From Luteimonas salinisoli (GTDB lineage: Bacteria > Pseudomonadota > Gammaproteobacteria > Xanthomonadales > Xanthomonadaceae), in contig NZ_JACCKA010000073.1 of NCBI RefSeq assembly GCF_013425525.1, positions 124,001 through 188,000 of the forward strand: a DNA stretch of 64,000 nt. Reading direction: 5' to 3'. The notes under the pieces are model-generated. The model worked only from the letters and a program-made list of their open reading frames with translations, did not search any database and had not been told where the DNA came from. This document shows positions 41,596 through 49,523 of the stretch, one piece after another; positions within the stretch are counted from its first letter, which is position 1, and each line of letters opens with the position of its first letter. A program made the position numbers and the translations under genes.

Positions 41596-43608
41596 ATGCG
41601 CAGCACCCGTTCCCTGCCCGCCGCGGCAATGCTCCCCGCCCTGCTCCTGCTTGCCGGCGTCCCGGCCGCGGCACAGGAAGGCGCGCAGGTCGAACGCCGG
41701 CACGTGGGCAACCGCGTCACCGAGAGTGTCCCGGAGATCCCGGCCGATCTGCTCGCACGACTCAACCGCTACCAGAACACCCGCGGCGCCAGCGTCGCCG
41801 GCTGGACCGCCGACGGCTGCCTGCTGATCGGCACCCGCTTCGCCGAGACCACCCAGGCGCACCGGGTCTGCGAGCCGATGGGCATGCGCGAACAGCTGAC
41901 CTTCGAACCCGAGCGGATCGGCCTGGGCGACATCGCCCCGGCGGGATCCGGCCTGGACGGCTTCGTCTACAGCCGCGACCTGGGCGGCGACGAGTTCTGG
42001 CAGCTGTTCTGGTACGACCTGGGCAGCCGCGAGGCCACCCTGCTCACCGACGGCGCACGCAGCCGCAACCAGGGCGCGCTGTTCTCGCGCGACGGCGGCC
42101 GCCTGGCCTACAGCAGCACCGCGCGCAACGGCACCGACACCGACGTCTGGCTGATGGACCTCGCCACGCGCCAGGCGCGGCCGGTGGTGACCGAGGGCGG
42201 CAACTGGAACGCCGAGGACTTCTCGCCCGATGGCTCGCGGATGCTGGTGACCCGCTACGTGTCGATCAACGAGTCCTACCCGGGCGAGGTGGACCTGGCC
42301 AGCGGCGCGCTGCGGATGCTGCCGGTCGACGGCGAGAAGGCCGGCTTCGGCGGCTTCCGCTACGCGCCCGACGGCAAGGGCGTGTTCTACGTCTCCGACG
42401 AGCCGGTCGACGGCGCGGCGCAGGAGTTCCGCACCCTGCGCTACCACGTACCCGGCAGCGCGCCGCGGATCGTCAGCGGCCACATCCCCTGGGACGTGCG
42501 CGGCTTCGAGATCTCCGACGACGGCCGCCACCTCGCCTACGCCACCAACGAGGACGGCATCGCGAAGCTGCATCTGCTGCGGCTGCCCGGGCTCGAGCCG
42601 GTGGCGCTGCCGGACCTGCCGGTGGGCGTGTTCGGCGGCGCCAGCTTCTCCCCGGACGGCGGCAAGCTCGCGCTCTCGCTCAACACCGCCACCTCCCCCA
42701 GCGACGTCTACGTGGTCGATATCCAGGCTCGCTCGCTCGAGCGCTGGACCCGCAGCGAGGTCGGTGGCCTGCCCGTCGACGGCTTCGTCGAGCCGGCCCT
42801 GGTGCGCTATCCGACCTTCGACGAGGTCGACGGCGCGGCGCGCACGATCCCGGCGTTCTACTACCGGCCCAAGGCGCCGGCGCCGGCCGGCGGCTACCCA
42901 GTGGTGGTGAGCATCCACGGCGGGCCCGAGGGCCAGGCGCTGCCCGTCTTCAACCCCAGCTTCCAGTTCCTCGCCAACGAGCTCGGCATCGCCGTGCTGG
43001 TGCCGAACGTGCGCGGCTCCTCGGGCTACGGCAAGAGCTATCTGCTGCTCGACAACGCGATGCTGCGCGAGGATTCGGTGAAGGACATCGGCGCGCTGCT
43101 GGCCTGGATCGGGGAGCAGCCCGAACTGGACAGCGAGCGCATCGGCGTGTCCGGCGGCAGCTACGGCGGCTACATGGTCCTGGCTTCGCTGATGCACTAC
43201 AGCGACCGCATCCGCGCCGGCATCGACATCGTCGGCATCTCGCATTTCGGCACGTTCCTGCAGAACACCGAGGACTACCGCCGCGACCTGCGCCGCGCCG
43301 AGTACGGCGACGAGCGCGACCCGGAGATCGCCGCGTTCTTCGACCGCGTCTCGCCGCTCACCAACGCCGAGCGCATCACCACCCCGCTGTTCGTCGCCCA
43401 GGGCCGCAACGACCCGCGAGTGCCCTACACCGAGGCCGAGCAGATCGTCGAGGCGGTGCGCGGCAACGGCCAGCCGGTCTGGTTCCTGATGTTCGACGAC
43501 GAGGGCCACGGCTTCGCGAAGAAGTCCAACAGCGATTACTTCGGCGCAGCGGCCATGCTGTTCTGGCAGCGTTTCCTGCTCGACGGCGAGGCCTCCACCG
43601 GGGATTGA
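41596..43608 (+). CDS. S9-family prolyl oligopeptidase-type peptidase, exported
   Basis: A 670-residue serine peptidase with signal peptide (residues 1-26, ending AAAQ). An N-terminal beta-propeller (about 50-400, with WD/TolB-like phrases such as FSPDGSRML and YAPDGKGVFY) covers a C-terminal alpha/beta-hydrolase. The triad is Ser near 520 in ISVSGGSYGGYMV-type GVSGGSYGGYM, Asp near 605 in AQGRNDPRVPY and His near 636 in DEGHGFAKKSN. The family cleaves short peptides, often after proline or acyl-aminoacyl groups. It is a stand-alone gene; a dispersed repeat follows. Confidence 0.93.
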   Translation: MRSTRSLPAAAMLPALLLLAGVPAAAQEGAQVERRHVGNRVTESVPEIPADLLARLNRYQNTRGASVAGWTADGCLLIGTRFAETTQAHRVCEPMGMREQLTFEPERIGLGDIAPAGSGLDGFVYSRDLGGDEFWQLFWYDLGSREATLLTDGARSRNQGALFSRDGGRLAYSSTARNGTDTDVWLMDLATRQARPVVTEGGNWNAEDFSPDGSRMLVTRYVSINESYPGEVDLASGALRMLPVDGEKAGFGGFRYAPDGKGVFYVSDEPVDGAAQEFRTLRYHVPGSAPRIVSGHIPWDVRGFEISDDGRHLAYATNEDGIAKLHLLRLPGLEPVALPDLPVGVFGGASFSPDGGKLALSLNTATSPSDVYVVDIQARSLERWTRSEVGGLPVDGFVEPALVRYPTFDEVDGAARTIPAFYYRPKAPAPAGGYPVVVSIHGGPEGQALPVFNPSFQFLANELGIAVLVPNVRGSSGYGKSYLLLDNAMLREDSVKDIGALLAWIGEQPELDSERIGVSGGSYGGYMVLASLMHYSDRIRAGIDIVGISHFGTFLQNTEDYRRDLRRAEYGDERDPEIAAFFDRVSPLTNAERITTPLFVAQGRNDPRVPYTEAEQIVEAVRGNGQPVWFLMFDDEGHGFAKKSNSDYFGAAAMLFWQRFLLDGEASTGD

Positions 43609-43668
43609 AAGGCACGCGCAGTCGCGGCTCCCGGCTGCGCGGCCACGGCACCGCGCCCCTCGATCGCG

Positions 43669-43785
43669 GTAGGAGCGCGCCATGCGCGCGAAAGCCGACG
43701 CGCCTGGCCGTACCCGCAATCGCCGCCCGCCCGCCCGGAGCCTCCCGCGGCCTTCGCGGCCTTCGCGGCCATGGGCCGCTCCTAC
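43669..43785. repeat. GGAGCG-type dispersed repeat, copy 3
   Basis: Begins gtaggagcgcgccatgcgcg and ends ggccatgggccgctcctac. The inner part has a short duplication (ggccttcgc twice). It lies between the convergent S9 peptidase and ctaB genes. Confidence 0.85.
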
Positions 43786-43828
43786 CGGCGGCGGCTCGAC
43801 CGTGACGAGCCGGCTGCCGCAGCGCGGT

Positions 43829-44737
43829 TCATCCCACCCGCTGGAACTCCATCAGCGGCGGCGGCTGCAACCACGGCAGCAGCCAGTGGTCGACCAGCAG
43901 GAACGCGAACAGCGCCATCAGGTAGACCACCGAGTAGTTGAACACCCGCATCGCGAAGAACTCGTCCGGCGGATCCAGCAGCTTCCACGCGTACCACAGG
44001 AACACCGCGCCCAGCACCACGGCGCTGCCGAGGTAGAACAGCCCGCTCATGCCGGTGACCCACGGCAGCAACGTGACCAGTACCAGCAACACCGTGTAGA
44101 ACAGGATCTGCCAACGCGTGTAGACCACGCCGTGGGTGACCGGCAGCATCGGGATCAGGGCGCGGGCGTAGTCGTCGCGGCGGAAGATCGCCAGCGCCCA
44201 GAAGTGCGGCGGCGTCCACACGAAGATGATCAGCACCAGCAGCAGCGCGTGCGGATCGAGGGTGCCGGTGATCGCCGCCCAGCCCAGCGCCGGCGGCGCC
44301 GCGCCGGCGATGCCGCCGATGACGATGTTCTGCGGAGTGGCGCGCTTGAGATAGCCGGTGTAGACGATCGCGTAGCCGATCAGCGAGGCGAAGGTCAGCC
44401 CGGCGGTCAGCGGATTGACCAAGGCGATCAGGATCGCCATGGATGCGGCGCCGAGGAACACCGCGAACGCCAGCACCTGCGCCGGCCGCAGCGCGCCGGT
44501 GGCCAGCGGCCGGTGCGCGGTGCGCGCCATCAGCTTGTCGATGCGCTGGTCGATCAGGTGGTTGATCGCCGCCGCCGACGCCGCGGCCAGCCAGATGCCG
44601 AGCAGGCCGAACGCCGCCTGCCGCAGCGGCGGCAGGCCCGGCACCGCCAGGAACATGCCGACCAGCGCGGTGAACACGATCAGCGCCACCACCCGCGGCT
44701 TGGTCAGGCTCCAGTATTCATGGGCGATCGACGCCAT
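43829..44737 (-). CDS. ctaB: Protoheme IX farnesyltransferase (haem O synthase)
   Basis: A 302-residue UbiA-family membrane prenyltransferase that adds farnesyl to protohaem, making haem O for the aa3 oxidase. About nine helices. The active-site Asp motif is [20 protein letters not shown] (NxxxDxxxD...RT), and the second one lies in [27 protein letters not shown] is diagnostic. ATG 44737 was chosen because the protein then starts [16 protein letters not shown] like its homologues; 17 further upstream codons are open. It ends the leftward oxidase-assembly run. Confidence 0.95.
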   Translation of the reverse strand: MASIAHEYWSLTKPRVVALIVFTALVGMFLAVPGLPPLRQAAFGLLGIWLAAASAAAINHLIDQRIDKLMARTAHRPLATGALRPAQVLAFAVFLGAASMAILIALVNPLTAGLTFASLIGYAIVYTGYLKRATPQNIVIGGIAGAAPPALGWAAITGTLDPHALLLVLIIFVWTPPHFWALAIFRRDDYARALIPMLPVTHGVVYTRWQILFYTVLLVLVTLLPWVTGMSGLFYLGSAVVLGAVFLWYAWKLLDPPDEFFAMRVFNYSVVYLMALFAFLLVDHWLLPWLQPPPLMEFQRVG

Positions 44738-44814
44738 GGCTAAACCCGCCTCCCGTGCCGCGCTACTGCCGGCGACACGCGCGGACAATGAAGCCTGCCC
44801 AGCGCCCCACCGAT

Positions 44815-44882
44815 GTCGAGCGGAGCTTGCTCCGCTGCCTTCGGCTCCGGAGTCCGGCTCAGCGGAGCAAGCTCCGCTCTAC
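44815..44882. repeat. GTAG-type palindromic repeat, copy 8
   Basis: Left end decayed to gtcgagcggagcttgctccg, right end intact gcggagcaagctccgctctac, spacer ttcggctccggagtccggct. Located between ctaA and ctaB, two genes expected to be in one operon. Confidence 0.85.
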
Positions 44883-44909
44883 GGGAGAGGGGGACCCGGC
44901 GCAACGATT

Positions 44910-46085
44910 TCACCTCGGCTCCTCCAGCCGCGCCAGCAGCGAGACCAGCACGAACAGCAGCAGCGCCGCACCGGCGTTGTGCAGCACCGCCACCGAGAGC
45001 GGCAGCGACAGCTTGACGTTGAGGATGCCGAGGGCCACCTGGGCCAGCGCCAGCGCGCCGAGCATGCCGCCCCAGCCGCGCAGGCCCGGCGTGCGCAGCA
45101 GCCGCGCGGCGATCCACAGCAGCGCGCCGAGCACCGCCACCGCCATCAGCCGGTGCGCCATCTGGATGGCGATGCGCGCCTCGCCGCCGAGCACGCCGCC
45201 CTCGTAATCCGGGCCGAGCCCGCGCCAGAGCACGAAGCCCTCGCGGAAGTCGGCCGGCGGCCACCAGCGCCCGACGCATTGCGGGAAGTCGAACCAGTGA
45301 CCCTCGGCGGTGGTCCAGCCGCCGCCGCCGCAGGCCAGTGCGGCGTAATTGGCGCTGACCCAGCCGCCGAGCGCGATCTGCAGCGCGAGCAGCGCCAGGC
45401 CGGCCGCCAGCCAGCGCCGCAGGGCCGCCGCGCCGGCGAACCGGATCGGAACGTCGGTGGCGCGCCAGGCCATCCAGGCCAGCAGCGAGAAGGTCAGCAG
45501 GCCGCCGAGCAGGTGGCCCATCACGATCACCGGCTTGAGCAGCAGCGTCACCGTCCACTTGCCCAGCAGCGCCTGGAACACGATCACCGCCAGGGTGAGC
45601 GCCGCGGCGCGGGCGAGATCGACATTCGACCAGCGGAACGCGGCGAACAGCAGGACCGCCTCGCCGAGCCCGGCCAGGGCCAGGGCGGCGCCGACGTGGC
45701 CGCCCATGTAGGCCGGGATCGCCGCCGCCACCAGCAGCGATGCGCCGAGGATCTGCGCCACGCCGAAGCGCCGGCGGCGCGCGGCCAGCAGCGCCAGCAC
45801 CAGCACCAGCACGCCCAACACGGCGGCGATGTGGCGGTGGACCTGTTCGCGCCAGGCCTTGTGGGTCTCGAACGGTCGGATGCTGCTGGCGGCGTGCGCG
45901 TCGGCCTCGGCGGGCGCCTGCGGCCAGGCCGCACGCCCGTAGCAGGTCGGCCAGTCGGGACAGCTCAGGCCGGCATCGGACAAGCGGACGAACGCACCGA
46001 ACACCACCACGCACAGGGTCAACGCCACGGCGAACCAGGCGATGCGGTGGAAGTGGCGATACACGGTGGGGGACAGGCTGGTCAT
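44910..46085 (-). CDS. ctaA: Haem A synthase (COX15/CtaA)
   Basis: A 391-residue membrane protein with eight helices that oxidises haem O to haem A. Signatures: FGAFVRLSDAGLSCPDWPTC near the start, the haem-ligand His in KAWREQVHRHIAAVLG, ALLGKWTVTLLLKPVIVMGH, LGGWVSANYAALAC, AIQMAHRLMAVAVLG and a final His in LSVAVLHNAGAALLL. The long form with the extra loop is usual for proteobacteria. ATG 46085 starts 13 residues inside the longest frame, just before the first helix. Between it and ctaB lies a GTAG repeat. Confidence 0.94.
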   Translation of the reverse strand: MTSLSPTVYRHFHRIAWFAVALTLCVVVFGAFVRLSDAGLSCPDWPTCYGRAAWPQAPAEADAHAASSIRPFETHKAWREQVHRHIAAVLGVLVLVLALLAARRRRFGVAQILGASLLVAAAIPAYMGGHVGAALALAGLGEAVLLFAAFRWSNVDLARAAALTLAVIVFQALLGKWTVTLLLKPVIVMGHLLGGLLTFSLLAWMAWRATDVPIRFAGAAALRRWLAAGLALLALQIALGGWVSANYAALACGGGGWTTAEGHWFDFPQCVGRWWPPADFREGFVLWRGLGPDYEGGVLGGEARIAIQMAHRLMAVAVLGALLWIAARLLRTPGLRGWGGMLGALALAQVALGILNVKLSLPLSVAVLHNAGAALLLFVLVSLLARLEEPR

Positions 46086-46161
46086 CGTCGGGTCGGGGCT
46101 GGATTCCGGTTCGGGGCCGCGCATGCCGGTACCGGCCGGCCGCGGCCGCTGGGGGCCTGTG

Positions 46162-46731
46162 CTATCGCAGCTTGAGCAGCCGCGACATGTCCTGCCGCAG
46201 GTGGCCCGGATCGAAGCCGGGAGCGTAGCGCAGAATCACGAAGCCATTCGGATCGATCACGTAGACCGGGACGCCGGCGGGATCGTCGACCCGCGGCAGG
46301 CCGGCGCGCAGCGCGGGATCGGGCAGCACCTCGCGCAGCGCGGCGTCGCGGGTCGCGCCGTCGGGGAACTCGCCGATCCAGAGGATGTGCACGCGGTCGG
46401 CCTGGCGGCCGAACAGCTGCCAGACGGTGTCCAGTTGCGCGGCCAGCTCCACGCAGGGCTCGGCGCAGCCGGGCGGTGGCGCCAGGGCGATCCGCCACTG
46501 CCGTTGGCCCGGGTTCCAGCCGTACTCGCCGCCGTCGCGCAGCCGCGGCGCAAGCTCGCGCAGGTCGCCCGGCGGTTGCAGCAGTTCGCCGTGGTTGCGC
46601 AGGCCCTCCGGGCGCCAGCCCGAGAACCGCAGGGCGCCGGCCACCAGCGCGCTGCCCAGGAAGACGACCACGATGAGGATCAGCAGGCTGCGGTTGCGGT
46701 TGCGCAGGCTGCGGGAAACGGGAGCGTTCAT
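46162..46731 (-). CDS. Membrane-anchored Sco-like/thioredoxin-fold protein of the oxidase cluster
   Basis: A 189-residue protein with one N-terminal membrane helix (residues about 17-38, SLLILIVVVFLGSALVAGAL) and a periplasmic domain. The domain has PGCAEPCVELAAQLDTVWQL, whose CxxxC spacing equals the copper motif of Sco proteins, and YVIDPNGFVILRYAPGFDPG near the end, like the thioredoxin-fold terminal strand. The conserved Sco histidine is not evident, so copper binding is unsure. It overlaps the SURF1 gene by ATGA and precedes ctaA, so a role in cytochrome oxidase assembly is likely by context. Confidence 0.75.
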   Translation of the reverse strand: MNAPVSRSLRNRNRSLLILIVVVFLGSALVAGALRFSGWRPEGLRNHGELLQPPGDLRELAPRLRDGGEYGWNPGQRQWRIALAPPPGCAEPCVELAAQLDTVWQLFGRQADRVHILWIGEFPDGATRDAALREVLPDPALRAGLPRVDDPAGVPVYVIDPNGFVILRYAPGFDPGHLRQDMSRLLKLR

Positions 46732-47477
46732 GGACCTGTCCGCTGGTTGCGTTGCAGCCGCGGCGCGCCGCGGCGAATGGTGAGGACGAGCGCCGTGACC
46801 AGCACCGCGAGCGCGAGGCCGTACCACTGCACGGCATAGCCGAGGTGGCGCTCGGGCGGCAGCGTGTTGGGCAGCATCTCCAGGTCGCGTGCGTAGCCAC
46901 CGGGAAGCTCCGGATCGAGCCGCAGCACCCGCGGCGCCAGCGCCGGCAGCCCGAGCGCAGGCGCCAGGGCTTCGGGCTCGAGCGCGGTCGCCAGCAGCGC
47001 GCCTTCGGCCTGCGGCTGCAGTGCCGCGCGGGCCAGGCCGGCCGACGGCGGCGGTGCCAGCAGGCCGGCGACGCGTGCATCGGCCGGCGGCGGCGCGAGC
47101 GGCGGCAGGCTGCGGTCGGCGGACCACGGCAGCCAGCCGAGGTCGACCAGCAGCGGCAGGCCGTCGCGCTGCGGCGCGAACGCGCGATACACGCGTACGC
47201 CCGGGCGGCCGCCGCGCTGCTGGTTGTCCAGCAGGACCGCCGGCAGGTCCAGGTAGCTGCCCGGTCCCGCCGCCCAGTCCAGCACGCGCCCGGCGTCCCG
47301 GTCGGACGCGGCGGCGAGCGGCAACGGATCGCGCTGCTGCAGCGCCTGGCCGGCATCGTCGAGCAGGCGCTGCTTCTCGCCCTGGCGCCCGAGCTGCCAG
47401 GTGCCGAGGGCGGCGAATAGCGCGATCGCCAGCAGCGCCAGCGCCCACCCCGCCAGCAGGGTGCGGCGGCGGCTCAC
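46728..47477 (-). CDS. SURF1-family cytochrome oxidase biogenesis protein
   Basis: A 249-residue membrane protein with a helix at each end (LLAGWALALLAIALFAALGT and HLGYAVQWYGLALAVLVTAL) and a periplasmic middle domain. SURF1 features are GTWQLGRQGEKQRLL after helix 1, the ..VLLDNQQRGGRPGVRVYRAF strand, LLVDLGWLP and the C-terminal HLGYAVQWYGLA motif. It assists haem a insertion into CtaD. The start is GTG 47477 (VSRRRTLLAGW), as nothing better lies upstream before the divergent DUF2909 gene. It overlaps the Sco-like gene downstream. Confidence 0.9.
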   Translation of the reverse strand: MSRRRTLLAGWALALLAIALFAALGTWQLGRQGEKQRLLDDAGQALQQRDPLPLAAASDRDAGRVLDWAAGPGSYLDLPAVLLDNQQRGGRPGVRVYRAFAPQRDGLPLLVDLGWLPWSADRSLPPLAPPPADARVAGLLAPPPSAGLARAALQPQAEGALLATALEPEALAPALGLPALAPRVLRLDPELPGGYARDLEMLPNTLPPERHLGYAVQWYGLALAVLVTALVLTIRRGAPRLQRNQRTGP

Positions 47478-47537
47478 GCCGGGTTGCCCGGGGGCTGCGA
47501 TAATCCCCGCCTGCCCAGCCGCGCGCCGGAGACCGCC

Positions 47538-47756
47538 ATGAGCGATTCGCTCAAGACCCTGCTGATCGTCGCCTTCCTGATACTCATCCTCTGGAACCTC
47601 GGCGCGGGCCTGTACTACATGATGGTCGACAAGGGCGAGACCAAGCGCACCGTGAATGCGCTGACCAAGCGTATCGGCCTGTCGGTGGCCCTGATCCTGC
47701 TGGTGATGCTGGCGATCTGGATGGGCTGGATCACGCCGCACGGCGTCGGCGGCTGA
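47538..47756 (+). CDS. DUF2909 twin-transmembrane small protein
   Basis: A 72-residue protein made of two membrane helices (about 7-29 and 48-66) joined by a charged loop MVDKGETKRTVNALTKRIGL, the pattern of the DUF2909 family commonly found beside aa3 oxidase genes. Function unknown. It is transcribed against the rest of the cluster: SURF1 is divergent on its left and ctaE convergent on its right, with a GGGAAT repeat in between. gaccgcc precedes the ATG, a weak ribosome site. Confidence 0.88.
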   Translation: MSDSLKTLLIVAFLILILWNLGAGLYYMMVDKGETKRTVNALTKRIGLSVALILLVMLAIWMGWITPHGVGG

Positions 47757-47760
47757 AGCG

Positions 47761-47878
47761 CCGGGAATCGGGAATGGAGAATCGAGAATCGTAAAAGCGA
47801 AAAGCGACGACCGCGCCGTCGCCACGCAGGCATGGGGGTCGCTCTAGCGATTCCCCATTCCCGATTCCCTATTCCCGG
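47761..47878. repeat. GGGAAT-type inverted repeat, copy 2
   Basis: Left arm ccgggaatcgggaatggaga then atcgagaatcg; right arm gattccccattcccgattcc then ctattcccgg. About 55 bases lie between the arms. It fills the space between the convergent DUF2909 and ctaE genes and ends 3 bases before the ctaE stop. Confidence 0.87.
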
Positions 47879-47881
47879 CTC

Positions 47882-48769
47882 TCAAAGCACGTACACGAAC
47901 AGGAACAGCCCCAGCCACACCACGTCGACGAAGTGCCAGTACCAGGCCACCGCCTCGAAGGCGAAGTGGTTTTCCTTGGTGAAATGGCCCTTGAGGCAGC
48001 GGAACCAGATCACCAGCAGCATGATCGTGCCCAGGGTGACGTGCGCGCCGTGGAAGCCGGTGAGCATGAAGAAGGTCGAGCCGTAGATGCCCGAGCCCAG
48101 CGTCAGGTTGAGATCGCGGTAGGCGTGGATGTACTCCTCCGCCTGGAAAAACAGGAACACCGCGCCGAGCAGCACGGTCAGGCCGAGGAACACCAGCAGC
48201 CGGGTGCGATGGCCGGCCTTGAGCGCGTGATGGGCGATGGTGACGGTGACGCCCGAGGTCAACAGGATCAGGGTGTTGAGCAGCGGCAGGCCCCAGGCCG
48301 GAATGGTCTGGAAGGCGCCGCCGATCTCGCCCGGGCCGCTGGTCGGCCAGGCCGCGCTGAAGCCCTCCCACAGGAAGGTATTGGTGGCCACGCCGGCCAC
48401 GCCCTCGCCGCCCAGCCACGGCAGCGCGAGGATGCGGGCATAGAACAAGGCGCCGAAGAACGCCGCGAAGAACATCACCTCGGAAAAGATGAACCACACC
48501 ATCCCCATGCGGAACGAGGTGTCGACCTGCTTGTTGTAGTGGCCCGAGACCGACTCGAGGATCACGTCGGCGAACCACTTGAACAGGATCGCGGCCAGGC
48601 CGGCCAGCCCCACGTAGAACACCATCTGGCCCCAGCCGGCGTCGTTGAACCAGCTCGCCAGCCCGAACATGGCCACGAACAGGAACACCGAGGCGAACAC
48701 CGGCCAGCGGCTGCCGTGCGGCACGAAATAGACGTTCGCGTCGTGGGGTTGGGCGTGTGCTTGTGCCAT
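47882..48769 (-). CDS. ctaE: Cytochrome c oxidase subunit III
   Basis: A 295-residue membrane protein with seven helices. COX3 phrases include NKQVDTSFRMGMVWFIFSEV, FFAAFFGALFYAR, TNTFLWEGFSAAWPTSGPGE, FQAEEYIHAYRDL, and FHGAHVTLGTIMLLV with WYWHFVDVVWLGLFLFVYVL at the end. The conserved Glu in FSEVMFF, near the proton pathway, is present. ATG 48769 begins MAQAHAQPHDANVYFVPHG. It follows ctaG by 35 bases in the leftward oxidase operon. Confidence 0.97.
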   Translation of the reverse strand: MAQAHAQPHDANVYFVPHGSRWPVFASVFLFVAMFGLASWFNDAGWGQMVFYVGLAGLAAILFKWFADVILESVSGHYNKQVDTSFRMGMVWFIFSEVMFFAAFFGALFYARILALPWLGGEGVAGVATNTFLWEGFSAAWPTSGPGEIGGAFQTIPAWGLPLLNTLILLTSGVTVTIAHHALKAGHRTRLLVFLGLTVLLGAVFLFFQAEEYIHAYRDLNLTLGSGIYGSTFFMLTGFHGAHVTLGTIMLLVIWFRCLKGHFTKENHFAFEAVAWYWHFVDVVWLGLFLFVYVL

Positions 48770-48804
48770 GGTCGTGTTCCGGTGGGTGATGCGGGTTGGA
48801 TGGG

Positions 48805-49380
48805 TCAGCGCGCCGCCAGTGCGGGCGCGGCGTCGGCGCGGGACTGCGCCAGTCGCTCGGTGGCGACATCGTTCTTGAAGAAGGTGTAGGACAGCGTGAC
48901 CGTGCCGACCTCCGGCGGGAGCGCCGGGTCGATGATGAAGCGCACCGGCATGTCGCGAGTCTCGCCGGCCTCCAGGGTCTGCGCGGTGAAGCAGAAGCAC
49001 TCGGTCTTCTGGAAGTATCCGGAGGCGCGCGCCGGCGCCACCGAGGGCGTGGCGCTGCCGACGATCGCGCGGTCGCCGTCGTTGTGGGCGTAGTAGGTGG
49101 TCTCGTGGACCTCGCCCACCCGCACCTGCATGCGGGCCTGGTTGGGGCGGAACGACCAGGGCAGCTTCGAGTTGACGCTGGCGTCGAACTCCACCGTCAC
49201 CATGCGTCCCGGCACCGCCTGGGCGGCACCGGCGGGCCCGGCCGCCGAGGCGGTGCCGTCGAGGCGGATGCCGAACACCTTCTCGCAGGCGATCCGGTAG
49301 ATCGGCACCAGCGAGAAGGTGAAGGCGAACGCGGCCACCGCGATCGCCACCAGCTTGATCACGTCGCGCTGCGCCTTCAT
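48805..49380 (-). CDS. ctaG: Cytochrome c oxidase assembly protein CtaG (Cox11 family)
   Basis: A 191-residue protein with one N-terminal helix (about 10-30, VAIAVAAFAFTFSLVPIYRI) and a periplasmic copper-binding immunoglobulin-like domain. The copper motif KTECFCFTAQTLEAGE contains the CFCF pair, and a further Cys is in YRIACEKVFGI. The terminal phrase VGTVTLSYTFF is typical of the family. It delivers copper to the CuB site of CtaD. ATG 49380 overlaps the stop of the 48-residue ORF upstream by ATGA. Confidence 0.95.
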   Translation of the reverse strand: MKAQRDVIKLVAIAVAAFAFTFSLVPIYRIACEKVFGIRLDGTASAAGPAGAAQAVPGRMVTVEFDASVNSKLPWSFRPNQARMQVRVGEVHETTYYAHNDGDRAIVGSATPSVAPARASGYFQKTECFCFTAQTLEAGETRDMPVRFIIDPALPPEVGTVTLSYTFFKNDVATERLAQSRADAAPALAAR

Positions 49381-49523
49381 CGGCTCACGACTCCGGACAG
49401 GATGAACGCGACGTAGATCGCCACGGCGATCGCCGCGACCACCAGCGCGGTCCGGCGCGCGCGACGGCGGCCGGCCGCAACCCGATCGTCCGCTGGCGGC
49501 TGTCGGTCACGCTTCCCGGTCAT
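49377..49523 (-). CDS. 48-residue single-helix membrane protein between ctaD and ctaG
   Basis: Reads MTGKRDRQPPADDRVAAGRR, an Arg-rich stretch, then one hydrophobic helix (ALVVAAIAVAIYVAFILSGV) and a short tail VSR. The ATG at 49523 lies within the last 17 bases of ctaD, and the TGA overlaps the ctaG ATG (ATGA), so it is embedded in the operon with coupling at both ends. A similar tiny gene occurs at this place in many proteobacterial oxidase operons, without a known function. No sequence family recognised. The overlap pattern and the helix make it very likely real. Confidence 0.75.
   Translation of the reverse strand: MTGKRDRQPPADDRVAAGRRRARRTALVVAAIAVAIYVAFILSGVVSR

Noticed and set aside
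39759-43608. Whole rpsU-dnaG-rpoD macromolecular synthesis operon
   Set aside because: rpoD is absent after dnaG. The next gene is an S9 peptidase, so the classical operon is incomplete here.
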